Numbered from the stretch's first letter, positions 38,321-48,078 are shown. The stretch: DNA of 64,000 nt from Citrobacter amalonaticus Y19 (GCF_000981805.1 NZ_CP011132.1:4216001-4280000); one strand, 5' to 3'. Notes: generated from the letters alone by a model not told the origin. Program-made: numbers and translations.

Positions 38321-39262
38321 CTATAATTCTATATTGTTAAAATCGAATCCAAGGTGCTGATTGAAGCATTCCTTTAACAAGGAACTTTTTATATTATAAT
38401 TCTCGACGCAGGCTATATTTTCCAGATTAATTTGCACCGTAGTATTAAACCCATATAGCTCAAGTCTAAAACCCTGCTGTAACAGATTCAATAGAATATC
38501 TTCTGCTATTAATTGCGAATTAATGTTTTCCACATTGTCAAATTTATATGATAACTCTCGTGGATGAGGAATATAGAGATCTATTTTTTTGCTATTGATA
38601 AAATTTTGTATTTTTTGTATTAACTCGTCTACTTTGTGCTTCTTATTAATTGCATCTGAATAGACTGTACCCAGCAATACCTTTTTAACAACATGTGAAC
38701 CAGAAGTTTCACTATAATAATCAATTAATTTAATCGCTTCTGTTCTTTCTATAATATTAGATTTCCCAGGAAACAAAGTATAATGTTTTTTGTCAAAATT
38801 GAGGATATCTTTTTTATGATACTTCCTGCCCAGAAGTCTTCGTATATTTTTTGATAAGGGCTTAACTGGAGAATCCTGATACATCATACTTTTTTTATTT
38901 ATGTTGTTCGTGCCATCATCGAATGTTCTTATTTCATTAAAAGAAATCACTGATAGTATATGATGAATAAGTGGAACATGATAATTCGCAAAAAAAACAA
39001 TATCATATTTTTTCTTATATGGTGTCATGATTTTTTTTGCATACCATGTTCTTTTCAATGTTTTGCAAATTGATGTCTTTTTTGCACACACTTCGAGACT
39101 AACATGCTGGCATAATGGTTTAATTTTATTTATATAATAAATATTTTTCTCATTTTTAACATCGCCAATAAACAATAGTTCAACATTATCCAGTCGTTCT
39201 TTTTCAATAATGGCTTTAGCGATAAGCAACTGCAAATTAGTCATGCATATGAAGAGAAACAT
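38321..39262 (-). CDS. GT52-like glycosyltransferase (sialyltransferase family) in the core locus
   Basis: A 313-residue protein between waaB and waaP, the slot of waaS (311 residues, rhamnose-related) in E. coli K-12. It has the two motifs shared by bacterial sialyltransferase families: an acidic DDG (FDDGTNN, Asp115-Asp116-Gly117) and HP (YIPHPRE, His233-Pro234). The start MFLFICMTNLQLLIAKAII also fits GT52 (Lst/LsgB) proteins. GT52 members transfer sialic acid and, in some cases, other sugars to LPS or LOS. The gene is markedly AT-rich, suggesting transfer from elsewhere. I could not rule out that it is simply a divergent WaaS. No CMP-sialate synthesis genes are in the window. Confidence 0.65.
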   Translation of the reverse strand: MFLFICMTNLQLLIAKAIIEKERLDNVELLFIGDVKNEKNIYYINKIKPLCQHVSLEVCAKKTSICKTLKRTWYAKKIMTPYKKKYDIVFFANYHVPLIHHILSVISFNEIRTFDDGTNNINKKSMMYQDSPVKPLSKNIRRLLGRKYHKKDILNFDKKHYTLFPGKSNIIERTEAIKLIDYYSETSGSHVVKKVLLGTVYSDAINKKHKVDELIQKIQNFINSKKIDLYIPHPRELSYKFDNVENINSQLIAEDILLNLLQQGFRLELYGFNTTVQINLENIACVENYNIKSSLLKECFNQHLGFDFNNIEL

Positions 39263-39285
39263 TTAGCATCTTTCGTCCTAAATAA

Positions 39286-40083
39286 TTATAATTTCTTCCT
39301 CAGTGTTCGTTCTTTTATTCGCTCTGCTTTTGCTTCTGCCTGGATTAACAGGTCTGCTTCATTACGAAATATATCGCGTAATGGAGCCGAAAAATAAACC
39401 TGCATAAACCGCCAGATATCCCGCTGCGTCAACCCGATGTTTAGCGACGAAAAATAGAGGCCAATCAGGTCTTTGTCACGCCAGCGGCGAGGAACTGTCG
39501 TACGAATCTGTGCCCTGTGTAAATCAATAACCGAAATCTTTAAATCTTCTTTATTGCCTGAAAAAGGCAGATGCAGCAGGAAGTGGCAGATATAACAATC
39601 ACGGTGATTGATCCCACCCGCATGCATCTTACGCACCATCGTGGCTACGCGGTCAATGAGCATCCGCTTCACGTTTACATCCGGCGGATTCGCAGCCCAA
39701 TCCGCACAGTAATCTTCCAGACTGATGGTTGGCGTGAGATCTTCGGTAATAATGAACGAGGTTTTGGTCAGAGGGTTGAGCCCCTTCTCACCAAATCCCA
39801 CCCCATACATGGTATCGACCCCCAAATCCTGGAGGCGATGAATAGCATTCCACTCTCTGTCGGCACCCAAAACCGGCATACGCAGCGAGAGAAGATTTTT
39901 GACGATTTCTTTGAGAGAAGTACCCCGATGCCATTTAAGGAAATAGCTTTTCCCTGCCAGTTCAAATCGCAGCGTACGGCGGGTTTCCAGTTCCCTGAAG
40001 ACTTCCCCCTGCAGCGTTTTGACTTCCTCAAACGCATCTTTTCCGCGCCATAACGTGGCTAACGGCTCTTTCAACTCAACCAT
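39286..40083 (-). CDS. waaP: LPS core heptose I kinase WaaP
   Basis: A 265-residue kinase-like protein that phosphorylates heptose I, important for outer-membrane stability and polymyxin resistance. The kinase motifs are the SYFLKWHRG lysine, catalytic HRDCYICHFL (Asp about 162) and VIDLHRAQ. Start at 40083 (MVELKEP) gives the E. coli length; an in-frame extension would run deep into waaG. It overlaps the waaG end by 8 bases. Confidence 0.95.
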   Translation of the reverse strand: MVELKEPLATLWRGKDAFEEVKTLQGEVFRELETRRTLRFELAGKSYFLKWHRGTSLKEIVKNLLSLRMPVLGADREWNAIHRLQDLGVDTMYGVGFGEKGLNPLTKTSFIITEDLTPTISLEDYCADWAANPPDVNVKRMLIDRVATMVRKMHAGGINHRDCYICHFLLHLPFSGNKEDLKISVIDLHRAQIRTTVPRRWRDKDLIGLYFSSLNIGLTQRDIWRFMQVYFSAPLRDIFRNEADLLIQAEAKAERIKERTLRKKL

Positions 40084-41200
40084 CCAGACCACCTGTAATA
40101 ATGTCCGCCGCTTTTTCCGGCAAACTGTACAAATCTTGTGTATCCGCAAAATGCCGTGCGTTTTCTGCCCATGCAGCGCGCAACGACGGCTGGGTCAATG
40201 CTTTACGTAAAATGTCGTTCAACGCGTCCTGCCGCCAGGGCTCATCAATGACGTCCCCACAGTTAGCCTGTGCAATATAATGCGCATAGCCACATACGGC
40301 GGAGGTCAACACCGGCAGACCAGCGGTAATCGCCTCAAGCAGAACAATACCTGCCGCTTCCTGATAGGCCGGGTGCAGTAACACATCGGCTGCGGCCATC
40401 AACTCAGCGACATCATTGCGCCCGGAGAAAAAGTGCACGTTGCTGCGCACACCGCGTTTTTCCGCCAGTGTTTCAAATTTTCGCGGCTTATCCTGGCCGA
40501 CAATATACAGAAGCGTATTGTGCCGCAGCGCCGCCGGCAGCGAAGCAAGCGCTTCAATCGAGCGATCCACCCCTTTGCGGGTAAAATCAGAACCGACCTG
40601 CAACAATAAGTTTTGCTGCTCCGTAATACCGTTTTTCTGGCGAACTATTTCGCGGGCATTTAGGATTTGCGCGCTGTATTTTCTGTCCGGGTAAATCCCC
40701 GGCGGGAGAATATGAAAACGCTCCGCTTCGGTTTGATAGTGCTTCTGAAAATCAGCAATCTGCGTATCAGTCAGCATTAATAACTGCGTTGATTTACCCT
40801 GTTCAAACGTTGCCCGTTCAAACGCCGCATAATGGCGATAACGAGAGGTCAGGCGGTAGAAAAAGCCTTTTTCCTGTGCAACCTTTTCGGCGTAACAAAC
40901 ATCAGCGGCAAAATAGACATCCAGGCCGGGCATCTTGTTAAAACCCACAACCCGATCAACAGGGTGTTCACGTAAATGCGTCTGCACCCAGGCGAAATAT
41001 TCTGCATTGCGCCCATGGTTGGTTCGCGATTTAACCGGTACAAGAATGAGCTCAAAAGCATCCGGGCATTCTCCGTCCCAGGATTGGGTATAAATACGGA
41101 CCTGATGGCCACGTGCGGCAACGGTCTGCGCAATACGCATAAAGTCACGTTGTAATCCGCCGAACGGAAAATACTTATACAAACAAAAAGCCACGATCAT
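40076..41200 (-). CDS. waaG: LPS core glucosyltransferase I WaaG
   Basis: A 374-residue GT4 enzyme that adds the first outer-core glucose (GlcI) to heptose II. N-terminal FCLYKYFPFGGLQRDFMRIA and donor-site EAAGIVLLEAITAGLPVL (EX7E) are diagnostic. It overlaps waaQ by 4 bases and waaP by 8. Confidence 0.96.
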   Translation of the reverse strand: MIVAFCLYKYFPFGGLQRDFMRIAQTVAARGHQVRIYTQSWDGECPDAFELILVPVKSRTNHGRNAEYFAWVQTHLREHPVDRVVGFNKMPGLDVYFAADVCYAEKVAQEKGFFYRLTSRYRHYAAFERATFEQGKSTQLLMLTDTQIADFQKHYQTEAERFHILPPGIYPDRKYSAQILNAREIVRQKNGITEQQNLLLQVGSDFTRKGVDRSIEALASLPAALRHNTLLYIVGQDKPRKFETLAEKRGVRSNVHFFSGRNDVAELMAAADVLLHPAYQEAAGIVLLEAITAGLPVLTSAVCGYAHYIAQANCGDVIDEPWRQDALNDILRKALTQPSLRAAWAENARHFADTQDLYSLPEKAADIITGGLDG

Positions 41201-42267
41201 ACTGGCGCATCCATTTCAATAAGTTGCGCGTTCTGCGGCAACATTTTTTCCGTTGCCGCAATCACATCCTCAGCGGGAATAACGGACATATATTTTTTGT
41301 CACGGTCCAGTTCAGATCGTTTAGGCATGGGCTGATAGTCGCCAGCCCAGAACTGAATAATATTGTCAGTCCAGGGACGCCAGAAGACGTGATCTGTCGC
41401 GCCAAACAGACATATCACCGGCGTTTTGACTGCCGCAGCGATATGCCCGGGCGCTGAATCGACGCCAATAAAAAGCGCGGCATGATCAATCAGCGCGCCT
41501 AATTCCGGGAATCGGGTTTTGCCCGCCAGCCCGGTGACCGGCTTGGTTTCGCACCCCTGCGCAATCTCTTCCACACAGGCTAAATCGTCTGCAGAAGGAC
41601 CCGATGTCAGCACTACCTGGTAGCCGCGACGCTCAAGAGCATCAATAACGCGGGAAAATTTGTCATTATCCCAGCACTTAAACAACTGCCTTGCCGTGGG
41701 TTGAATCACCACATACTGACGATTCACGCCGAGTTGATGCAACTGTCGACGCATATTTTCCCAGTGCTCAGGCCGATAGCTCATGGTCGTTTCGGTAACA
41801 ATATGCTCCAGCTCCAGCGGTTTGAGCGCTGACAGCGTGCGTTCGACGACGTGTTCACCGGAATAGGGAACGAGATGGGTAAAACTCTGTTTCCAGAATG
41901 CAGACTGCCGGTTGGCGAAATCCTGGGATATTTTTACTCTTGCACGTAAAAAACGGACAATCAGCGCCACAATCCACTGATCGGTCAGATTGATGACCAG
42001 ATCATATTGGTTGTTGCGTAAAGTCTTAATCAGCGAAAGCGTATTTTTAATTTTCTCTGCCGCCCCCGTTCCTTTATTACTGATGCCATAGAGGGCATTA
42101 ATCTCGGGGTTTTCAGACAAAATAGGCATCGTATCCTGGTAAAGAAGCATATCGATTTTGGCGTCAGGATAGTTCTGCTTCAGCGTACTGATGACGGGAG
42201 TGGTTAATAGCATATCCCCGTGGAAACGCATCTTGATGACCAGAATTTTTCGAAAAGGCTTTTCCAC
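41197..42267 (-). CDS. waaQ: LPS heptosyltransferase III WaaQ
   Basis: A 356-residue GT9 enzyme adding the branch heptose III to heptose II; this heptose is the acceptor for WaaH encoded elsewhere in the window. N-terminus KILVIKMRFHGDMLLTTPVI and GVDSAPGHIAAAVKTP donor motif. First gene of the long leftward core operon, behind the JUMPstart element. Confidence 0.95.
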   Translation of the reverse strand: MEKPFRKILVIKMRFHGDMLLTTPVISTLKQNYPDAKIDMLLYQDTMPILSENPEINALYGISNKGTGAAEKIKNTLSLIKTLRNNQYDLVINLTDQWIVALIVRFLRARVKISQDFANRQSAFWKQSFTHLVPYSGEHVVERTLSALKPLELEHIVTETTMSYRPEHWENMRRQLHQLGVNRQYVVIQPTARQLFKCWDNDKFSRVIDALERRGYQVVLTSGPSADDLACVEEIAQGCETKPVTGLAGKTRFPELGALIDHAALFIGVDSAPGHIAAAVKTPVICLFGATDHVFWRPWTDNIIQFWAGDYQPMPKRSELDRDKKYMSVIPAEDVIAATEKMLPQNAQLIEMDAPV

Positions 42268-42315
42268 ACGCGACTCTTTTGTTGTGATTGTCCGATAAAG
42301 TTAAGCAGAAAACAG

Positions 42316-42354
42316 CACGCTACCGCCCCGGGCTCAACAGCTACCCGATCACTG
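42316..42354 (-). promoter_or_regulatory. JUMPstart element with ops site upstream of waaQ
   Basis: Read on the minus strand, this 39-base element carries the JUMPstart core (GGTAGCTGTTGAGCC) and ends in GGCGGTAGCGTG (42316-42327), an exact ops sequence. ops pauses RNA polymerase and recruits RfaH, which lets transcription continue through the long waa operon. It lies 49 bases before waaQ. The surrounding gap 42268-42678 (411 bases) otherwise holds the divergent promoters of waaQ and waaA and no gene. Confidence 0.95.
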
Positions 42355-42678
42355 ATATTGCACTGACTTTTACGCGCTAGTGTATCACTTCTTTCGCTGC
42401 GATCCGACTCGAATAAATTGACCGCAAAGAGGGCATTTTTCTTTTTTAAATCAAATTGATATTAATCTAATCATCGCTTTTTGCGTCACTGATTGACTCT
42501 GCAAACAACGGCAAGAGCGGCAAAAATCAATAAATGGCATAAAAATGCAAAAAATCTGAGCCAGCCTGACGGAATTAGTCGGACTTAAAGCTATTTAAGT
42601 CAAAAACAGGAAAAGTAATGGTAAAGCCCTGGCTAAATACATAGAATCCCCAGCACATCCATAAGTCAGCTATTTACT

Positions 42679-43956
42679 ATGCTCGAATTGCTTTACACCG
42701 CCCTTCTCTACCTAATTCAGCCTTTGATCTGGATACGGCTTTGGGTGCGCGGACGTAAGGCCCCGGCCTATCGTAAACGCTGGGGTGAACGCTACGGTTT
42801 TTATCGCCGCCCGCTGAAACCAGGCGGAATTATGCTCCATTCCGTTTCTGTCGGAGAAACACTGGCAGCAATTCCTTTGGTTCGCGCGCTGCGGCACCGC
42901 TATCCTGACCTGCCGATCACGGTCACCACGATGACGCCGACCGGCTCCGAGCGTGTTCAGTCCGCCTTCGGCAGCGATGTTCAGCACGTCTACCTGCCTT
43001 ACGATTTACCCGATGCGCTGGGACGCTTCCTGAATCAGGTCGATCCGAAGCTGGTACTGATTATGGAAACGGAGCTGTGGCCGAACCTGATTGCCGCGCT
43101 GCATAAACGCCATATTCCACTGGTCATCGCCAATGCGCGTCTTTCTGCTCGCTCCGCTGACGGTTATGCGAAGCTGGGGAAATTTATCCGCCGAATCCTC
43201 CGTCGTATTACGCTAATTGCGGCGCAAAATGAAGAGGATGGTCAGCGCTTTGTGACGCTGGGCGCGAAGAACAATCAGGTGACCGTCACCGGCAGTCTGA
43301 AATTCGATATTTCCGTGACGCCACAACTCGCTGCGAAGGCGGTTACGCTCCGTCGCCAGTGGGCGCCGCATCGCCCGGTGTGGATAGCCACCAGTACCCA
43401 TGATGGCGAAGAGAGTATTATTATTGCCGCGCATCAGGCATTGTTACACCAGTTCCCCAATCTGCTATTGATTCTGGTCCCGCGTCATCCGGAACGCTTC
43501 CCGGATGCGATTAACCTCGTGCGTGAAGCCGGGCTAAGCTATATAACACGTTCCTCCGGCGAAGTACCATCTGCCAGTACGCAGGTCGTTGTGGGTGATA
43601 CGATGGGTGAACTGATGCTACTTTACGGAATTGCCGATCTGGCGTTTGTCGGGGGATCTCTGGTTGAGCGTGGCGGACATAATCCGCTGGAAGCCGCGGC
43701 CCACGCAATTCCCGTGCTGATGGGACCTCACACCTTCAACTTCAAAGATATCTGCGCCCGTCTGGAGCAGGCCAGCGGTTTGATTACGGTCACGGACGCC
43801 ACAAGCCTCGCCAAAGAGGTTTCCTCTTTACTGACCGATGCCGATTATCGTAATTTCTATGGTCGTCACGCAGTTGAAGTACTCTATCAAAACCAGGGTG
43901 CGCTACAGCGCCTGCTGCAACTGCTGGAACCTTATCTGCCACCGAAAACGCATTGA
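42679..43956 (+). CDS. waaA: Kdo transferase WaaA (KdtA)
   Basis: Bifunctional inner-membrane enzyme that adds two Kdo residues to lipid IVA. It has 425 residues, the standard length: an N-terminal membrane anchor (about 5-20), GT30 motifs HSVSVGETLAAIPLVRAL, the acidic METELWPN and C-terminal GGHNPLEAAAHAIPVLMGP. Followed closely by coaD, as in E. coli. Confidence 0.97.
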   Translation: MLELLYTALLYLIQPLIWIRLWVRGRKAPAYRKRWGERYGFYRRPLKPGGIMLHSVSVGETLAAIPLVRALRHRYPDLPITVTTMTPTGSERVQSAFGSDVQHVYLPYDLPDALGRFLNQVDPKLVLIMETELWPNLIAALHKRHIPLVIANARLSARSADGYAKLGKFIRRILRRITLIAAQNEEDGQRFVTLGAKNNQVTVTGSLKFDISVTPQLAAKAVTLRRQWAPHRPVWIATSTHDGEESIIIAAHQALLHQFPNLLLILVPRHPERFPDAINLVREAGLSYITRSSGEVPSASTQVVVGDTMGELMLLYGIADLAFVGGSLVERGGHNPLEAAAHAIPVLMGPHTFNFKDICARLEQASGLITVTDATSLAKEVSSLLTDADYRNFYGRHAVEVLYQNQGALQRLLQLLEPYLPPKTH

Positions 43957-43964
43957 GGGCTGTT

Positions 43965-44444
43965 ATGCAAAAACGGGCGATTTATCCAGGCACTTTTGAT
44001 CCGTTGACGAACGGCCATATCGATATCATCACGCGTGCTACGCAGATGTTTGACCATGTCATTCTGGCGATTGCGGCGAGTCCTGGTAAAAAACCAATGT
44101 TCACCCTTGAGGAGCGCGTTGCGCTGGCTCAGCAGGCCACAGCCCATCTGCCTGGCGTTGAAGTACTGGGCTTTAGCGATCTGATGGCAAATTTTGCGCG
44201 TGAGCAGCAGGCCAATATCCTGATTCGTGGATTGCGCGCCGTCGCGGATTTTGAATACGAAATGCAGTTGGCCCATATGAATCGTCATTTGATGCCAGAA
44301 CTGGAAAGCGTCTTTCTGATGCCTTCGAAAGAGTGGTCCTTCATCTCGTCGTCACTGGTGAAAGAAGTGGCCCGCCATCAGGGTGATGTCACCCACTTCC
44401 TGCCAGAGAATATTCATCAGGCGCTGCTGGCCAAACTCAAATAG
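43965..44444 (+). CDS. coaD: Phosphopantetheine adenylyltransferase
   Basis: Penultimate step of coenzyme A synthesis: 4'-phosphopantetheine + ATP to dephospho-CoA. The 159-residue nucleotidyltransferase starts MQKRAIYPGTFDPLTNGHID, with the (T/H)xGH motif, and the ISSSLVKEV motif is near the C-terminus. I chose the ATG at 43965, 8 bases after the waaA stop, with GAGGG upstream; an in-frame codon inside waaA is less likely. Confidence 0.97.
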   Translation: MQKRAIYPGTFDPLTNGHIDIITRATQMFDHVILAIAASPGKKPMFTLEERVALAQQATAHLPGVEVLGFSDLMANFAREQQANILIRGLRAVADFEYEMQLAHMNRHLMPELESVFLMPSKEWSFISSSLVKEVARHQGDVTHFLPENIHQALLAKLK

Positions 44445-44469
44445 CGTCCCTGAGCCGGGACGCTTCACC

Positions 44470-45279
44470 CTACTTCTGGCACTGGCGGCAATAATACGTC
44501 GCACGCTGCGCGTGTTTTGATGCCACGATCGGCGTTCCACACACTCTGCACGGCTCGCCTTTGCGGCCGTAGACCTGTAACTCCTGGGCAAAGTAGCCCG
44601 GCTTACCGTCGCTTTGCAGAAAATCTTTCAGCGTCGTCCCGCCCTGCTCTATTGAACGTAGTAAAACGGCCTTAATCACGCGCACCAGAAGTTCATATTC
44701 AGCCTGCGACAGCGACGACGCCAGACGATCAGGGTGAATGCCGGCAGCAAACAGGGATTCGCTGGCGTAGATATTCCCGACCCCCACCACCAGTTTGTTA
44801 TCCATCAGCCAGGGTTTAATCGCCGTTTTCTTCTTCGCGCACTTCTGTTGCAGGTATTCACCGTTGAAATCGTCGCTCAATGGTTCAGGGCCGAGATGCG
44901 CCAGCACGTTGTGCCCTTCCAGCGCTGTCGTCCACAGCCAGGCGCCAAAGCGACGAGGATCGGTGTAGCGCAGGACTTTACCATTACTCATCACTAAATC
45001 GACGTGGTCGTGTTTTTCTGCCGGAAGTTCTTCAGGAAGGATACGCAAACTGCCCGACATCCCCAGATGGATGATTATCCAGCCATCGGGTAGTTCCAGC
45101 AGGAGGTATTTCGCGCGACGCTGAACGCTGAGCACCGGTTTGTCACTCAGACGATAGATCTCTTCTGATACCGGCCAACGCAGACGTCCATTACGCACAT
45201 TGGCATGCAGAATGGTTGCCCCGACCAGATGCGGCTCAATACCGCGGCGGCTGGTTTCGACTTCAGGTAATTCAGGCAT
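44470..45279 (-). CDS. mutM: Formamidopyrimidine-DNA glycosylase MutM (Fpg)
   Basis: Removes 8-oxoguanine and nicks the abasic site. It has 269 residues: catalytic N-terminal MPELPEVE after Met removal (Pro1, Glu2), the H2TH domain with NKLVVGVGNIYASE, and a C-terminal zinc finger with CRVC and CRQC pairs. Last gene of the rpmB-rpmG-mutM group and convergent with coaD. Confidence 0.98.
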   Translation of the reverse strand: MPELPEVETSRRGIEPHLVGATILHANVRNGRLRWPVSEEIYRLSDKPVLSVQRRAKYLLLELPDGWIIIHLGMSGSLRILPEELPAEKHDHVDLVMSNGKVLRYTDPRRFGAWLWTTALEGHNVLAHLGPEPLSDDFNGEYLQQKCAKKKTAIKPWLMDNKLVVGVGNIYASESLFAAGIHPDRLASSLSQAEYELLVRVIKAVLLRSIEQGGTTLKDFLQSDGKPGYFAQELQVYGRKGEPCRVCGTPIVASKHAQRATYYCRQCQK

Positions 45280-45331
45280 AACGTCTCCGGCTGTGTATCA
45301 GGTCTCACTAATATGGGGATGGCCAGAAAAC

Positions 45332-45359
45332 AAAAAACCCCGCCGAAGCGAGGTTTTTC
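45332..45359 (-). terminator. Terminator after rpmBG
   Basis: Read leftward, AAAAACCTCGC pairs with GCGGGGTTTTTT around a CTTCG-type loop, followed by a T run. It lies between rpmG and mutM, so mutM expression from the ribosomal-protein promoter would need read-through. Confidence 0.85.
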
Positions 45360-45377
45360 ATTACAGCAAAGTGAAAA

Positions 45378-45545
45378 TTACTTAATTTTCGCTTCTTTGT
45401 AGAGAACGTGCTGACGGACAACTGGATCGAATTTTTTCAGTTCCAGTTTTTCCGGCTTAGTACGTTTGTTCTTCGTGGTGGTATAGAAGTGACCAGTACC
45501 AGCAGAAGAAACCAGCTTGATCTTCTCACGAATACCTTTAGCCAT
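45378..45545 (-). CDS. rpmG: 50S ribosomal protein L33
   Basis: A 55-residue protein reading MAKGIREKIKLVSSAGTGHF at the start and ending KEAKIK, which is E. coli L33. The cysteine-free (C-minus) form, so not zinc-binding. It follows rpmB by 20 bases. Confidence 0.97.
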   Translation of the reverse strand: MAKGIREKIKLVSSAGTGHFYTTTKNKRTKPEKLELKKFDPVVRQHVLYKEAKIK

Positions 45546-45565
45546 GATTTATTTCCTCTTAGTAC

Positions 45566-45802
45566 TTAGTACTTTTCGCCACGGGCACGCAGTTCAGACA
45601 GAACTGTATCGATGCCTTTCTTATCAATTACACGCATACCTTTAGCAGATACACGCAGGGTGACAAAACGCTTTTCGCTCTCAACCCAGAAACGGTGAGA
45701 GTGCAGGTTAGGCAGAAAACGGCGTTTAGTCGCGTTCAGTGCGTGGGAACGGTTGTTACCGGTCACCGGACGCTTGCCAGTAACTTGGCAGACTCGGGAC
45801 AT
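45566..45802 (-). CDS. rpmB: 50S ribosomal protein L28
   Basis: A 78-residue ribosomal protein starting MSRVCQVTGKRPVTGNNRSH and ending ELRARGEKY, identical in layout to E. coli L28. First gene of rpmBG. The 216-base region 45803-46018 upstream holds its promoter and no other gene. Confidence 0.98.
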   Translation of the reverse strand: MSRVCQVTGKRPVTGNNRSHALNATKRRFLPNLHSHRFWVESEKRFVTLRVSAKGMRVIDKKGIDTVLSELRARGEKY

Positions 45803-46018
45803 GTCTATTCTCCAAAAATCAAATTAGCTCGAGCTTCGTATGGGGTATCGGCGCCTCGTCAGGCTTTACAGCCCGGTCATCGCGGTTCTAAGCGAACACT
45901 CGATTGCCAGGCCCAAATGCCAAACCCGAGATTCTCAAAGGTGGCGTAGTATACGCTGAGTCAGCGATGTGCTCAAGTCCCGAACAGACAAAGATCCCGA
46001 TGGATCGCGCAAAGTGCG

Positions 46019-46684
46019 TCAAATCCAACCACGTTCCGCAAACGAAACGTACTCTCCGCGTCCAATGACAAGGTGATCAAGCACACGGATATCCATGAAC
46101 TGACAGCATTTTACGACACGCTCGGTGATAAGTTTATCCGCTTTACTCGGCTCTGCACACCCCGACGGATGATTATGTGCAAGGATCACCGCAGATGCAT
46201 TGATTTTTATCGCTTCACGAATAATTTCACGCGGATGGATCTCAACATGGGTGAGCGTGCCAGAAAAAAGACGGCTATGTTTAATGACCTTGTGTTGGGA
46301 ATCGAGAAAAACCACCATAAAAACTTCTCTCTCTTCCCCCGCAAATTGACTCTGCAAAAAATCCCGAGTTAACAACGGGCTGAGTAACGGGTTTGAGCCT
46401 TTTATTTGTACTTCATAAAAACGACGGGCCAGCTCCGCAATGCCTTTAAGCTGCGCATATTTTGCCACGCCAATCCCTGTCACCGCGCTGAACTGAGAGT
46501 AGTCCGCCGTCAACAAGCTATAGAGAGAGCCAAAATGTTCCAGGAGCTCTTTTGCCAGCGTAAAGACATCTTTCCCGGGCGTTCCTGTCCGCAAGAAAAG
46601 CGCCAACAGTTCGTCATCCGTCAGCGTATCCACCCCAAGCGCTAACAGTTTTTCCCTCGGCAGTACATACTCAGCAGTTACCAT
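46019..46684 (-). CDS. radC: JAMM-domain protein RadC
   Basis: A 221-residue protein: helix-hairpin-helix-like N-terminus (VTGIGVAKYAQLKGIAELARR) and a JAB1/MPN (RadC) metalloprotease-like domain with AHNHPSG zinc-ligand motif. The name reflects an early repair phenotype since reattributed; its true role is unknown. I chose ATG 46684 because AAGGAGG sits 7 bases upstream; an in-frame GTG two codons earlier is too close to that site. Confidence 0.94.
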   Translation of the reverse strand: MVTAEYVLPREKLLALGVDTLTDDELLALFLRTGTPGKDVFTLAKELLEHFGSLYSLLTADYSQFSAVTGIGVAKYAQLKGIAELARRFYEVQIKGSNPLLSPLLTRDFLQSQFAGEEREVFMVVFLDSQHKVIKHSRLFSGTLTHVEIHPREIIREAIKINASAVILAHNHPSGCAEPSKADKLITERVVKCCQFMDIRVLDHLVIGRGEYVSFAERGWI

Positions 46685-46857
46685 CCCCACACCTCCTTAT
46701 GCCAGTATGAATGGTGACATAGCCCTGAGGGGGAATCGACGTACAAATTCCACTCCTGCGTAGCGCCTCGCAAAGTGATTCATGGGTGAACGCACGACAG
46801 TTTACGGATTGTGATAAAATATCCGCCTTCTGGTGTAATCCAACAGGAAAGATCATG

Positions 46858-48078
46858 ATGAGCCTGGCCGGTAAAAAAATCGTTCTCGGCGTCAGCGGCG
46901 GCATTGCTGCCTACAAAACCCCTGAACTGGTGCGTCGCCTGCGCGAACGCGGTGCCGATGTTCGTGTGGCAATGACCGAGGCGGCTAAAGCCTTTATTAC
47001 CCCACTCAGCTTACAGGCGGTTTCCGGGTATCCCGTTTCCGACAGTCTGCTGGATCCCGCGGCAGAAGCCGCAATGGGTCATATCGAGTTGGGAAAATGG
47101 GCCGACCTGGTGATTCTCGCCCCTGCCACCGCCGATCTTATCGCGCGTGTCGCAGCCGGTATGGCAAACGATCTGGTGTCCACGATTTGTCTGGCAACAC
47201 CTGCGCCCATTGCCGTTTTACCGGCGATGAACCAGCAGATGTACCGGGCTGCGGCAACTCAGCATAATCTGGACGTTCTGGCTTCCCGTGGGCTGCTCAT
47301 CTGGGGACCGGACAGCGGCAGCCAGGCATGCGGCGACGTGGGTCCTGGCCGCATGCTGGATCCCTTAACGATTGTCGATATGGCCGCGGCGCATTTCTCC
47401 CCTGTCAACGATCTACAACATCTCAATATCATGATTACCGCGGGCCCGACGCGTGAGCCGCTCGATCCGGTGCGTTACATTTCCAACCACAGCTCCGGTA
47501 AAATGGGGTTTGCTATCGCCGCAGCGGCCGCCCGTCGTGGGGCGAACGTTACGCTGGTCACCGGCCCCGTATCGTTACCCACGCCGCCTTTTGTACAGCG
47601 TGTCGATGTGATGACCGCGCTGGAGATGGAAGCGGCGGTGCAATCCGCTGTACAACAGCAACATATTTTTATCGGCTGCGCTGCCGTAGCAGACTATCGC
47701 GCCGCCGTTGTCGCACCGGAAAAAATCAAGAAACAAGCAACGCAGGGTGATGAATTAACAGTAAAAATGGTCAAAAACCCGGACATCATCGCCGGGGTTG
47801 CTGCACGTAAAGACCATCGTCCCTATGTCGTTGGGTTTGCCGCGGAAACGAATAATGTGGAAGAATACGCCCGGCAAAAACGTAACCGCAAAAACCTTGA
47901 TTTGATCTGTGCAAACGATGTTTCTATTTCAGATCAGGGATTTAATAGCGATAGCAACGCTCTACACCTTTTCTGGCAGGATGGAGATAAAGTCTTACCG
48001 CTTGCGCGCAAAGCACTCCTTGGCCAATTATTACTCGACGAGATCGTGACCCGTTATGATGAAAAAAATCGACGTTAA
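46858..48078 (+). CDS. coaBC: Bifunctional phosphopantothenoylcysteine decarboxylase/synthetase
   Basis: CoaB joins cysteine to 4'-phosphopantothenate and CoaC decarboxylates the product, in CoA synthesis. It has 406 residues: the N-terminal flavoprotein domain (VLGVSGGIAAYKTPELV, catalytic His in MGHIELGKWAD, PAMNQQM motif) and the C-terminal synthetase domain (ITAGPTREPLDPVRYISNHS). Two ATGs are adjacent (46855, 46858); the second gives the E. coli length. The stop overlaps dut. Confidence 0.97.
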   Translation: MSLAGKKIVLGVSGGIAAYKTPELVRRLRERGADVRVAMTEAAKAFITPLSLQAVSGYPVSDSLLDPAAEAAMGHIELGKWADLVILAPATADLIARVAAGMANDLVSTICLATPAPIAVLPAMNQQMYRAAATQHNLDVLASRGLLIWGPDSGSQACGDVGPGRMLDPLTIVDMAAAHFSPVNDLQHLNIMITAGPTREPLDPVRYISNHSSGKMGFAIAAAAARRGANVTLVTGPVSLPTPPFVQRVDVMTALEMEAAVQSAVQQQHIFIGCAAVADYRAAVVAPEKIKKQATQGDELTVKMVKNPDIIAGVAARKDHRPYVVGFAAETNNVEEYARQKRNRKNLDLICANDVSISDQGFNSDSNALHLFWQDGDKVLPLARKALLGQLLLDEIVTRYDEKNRR

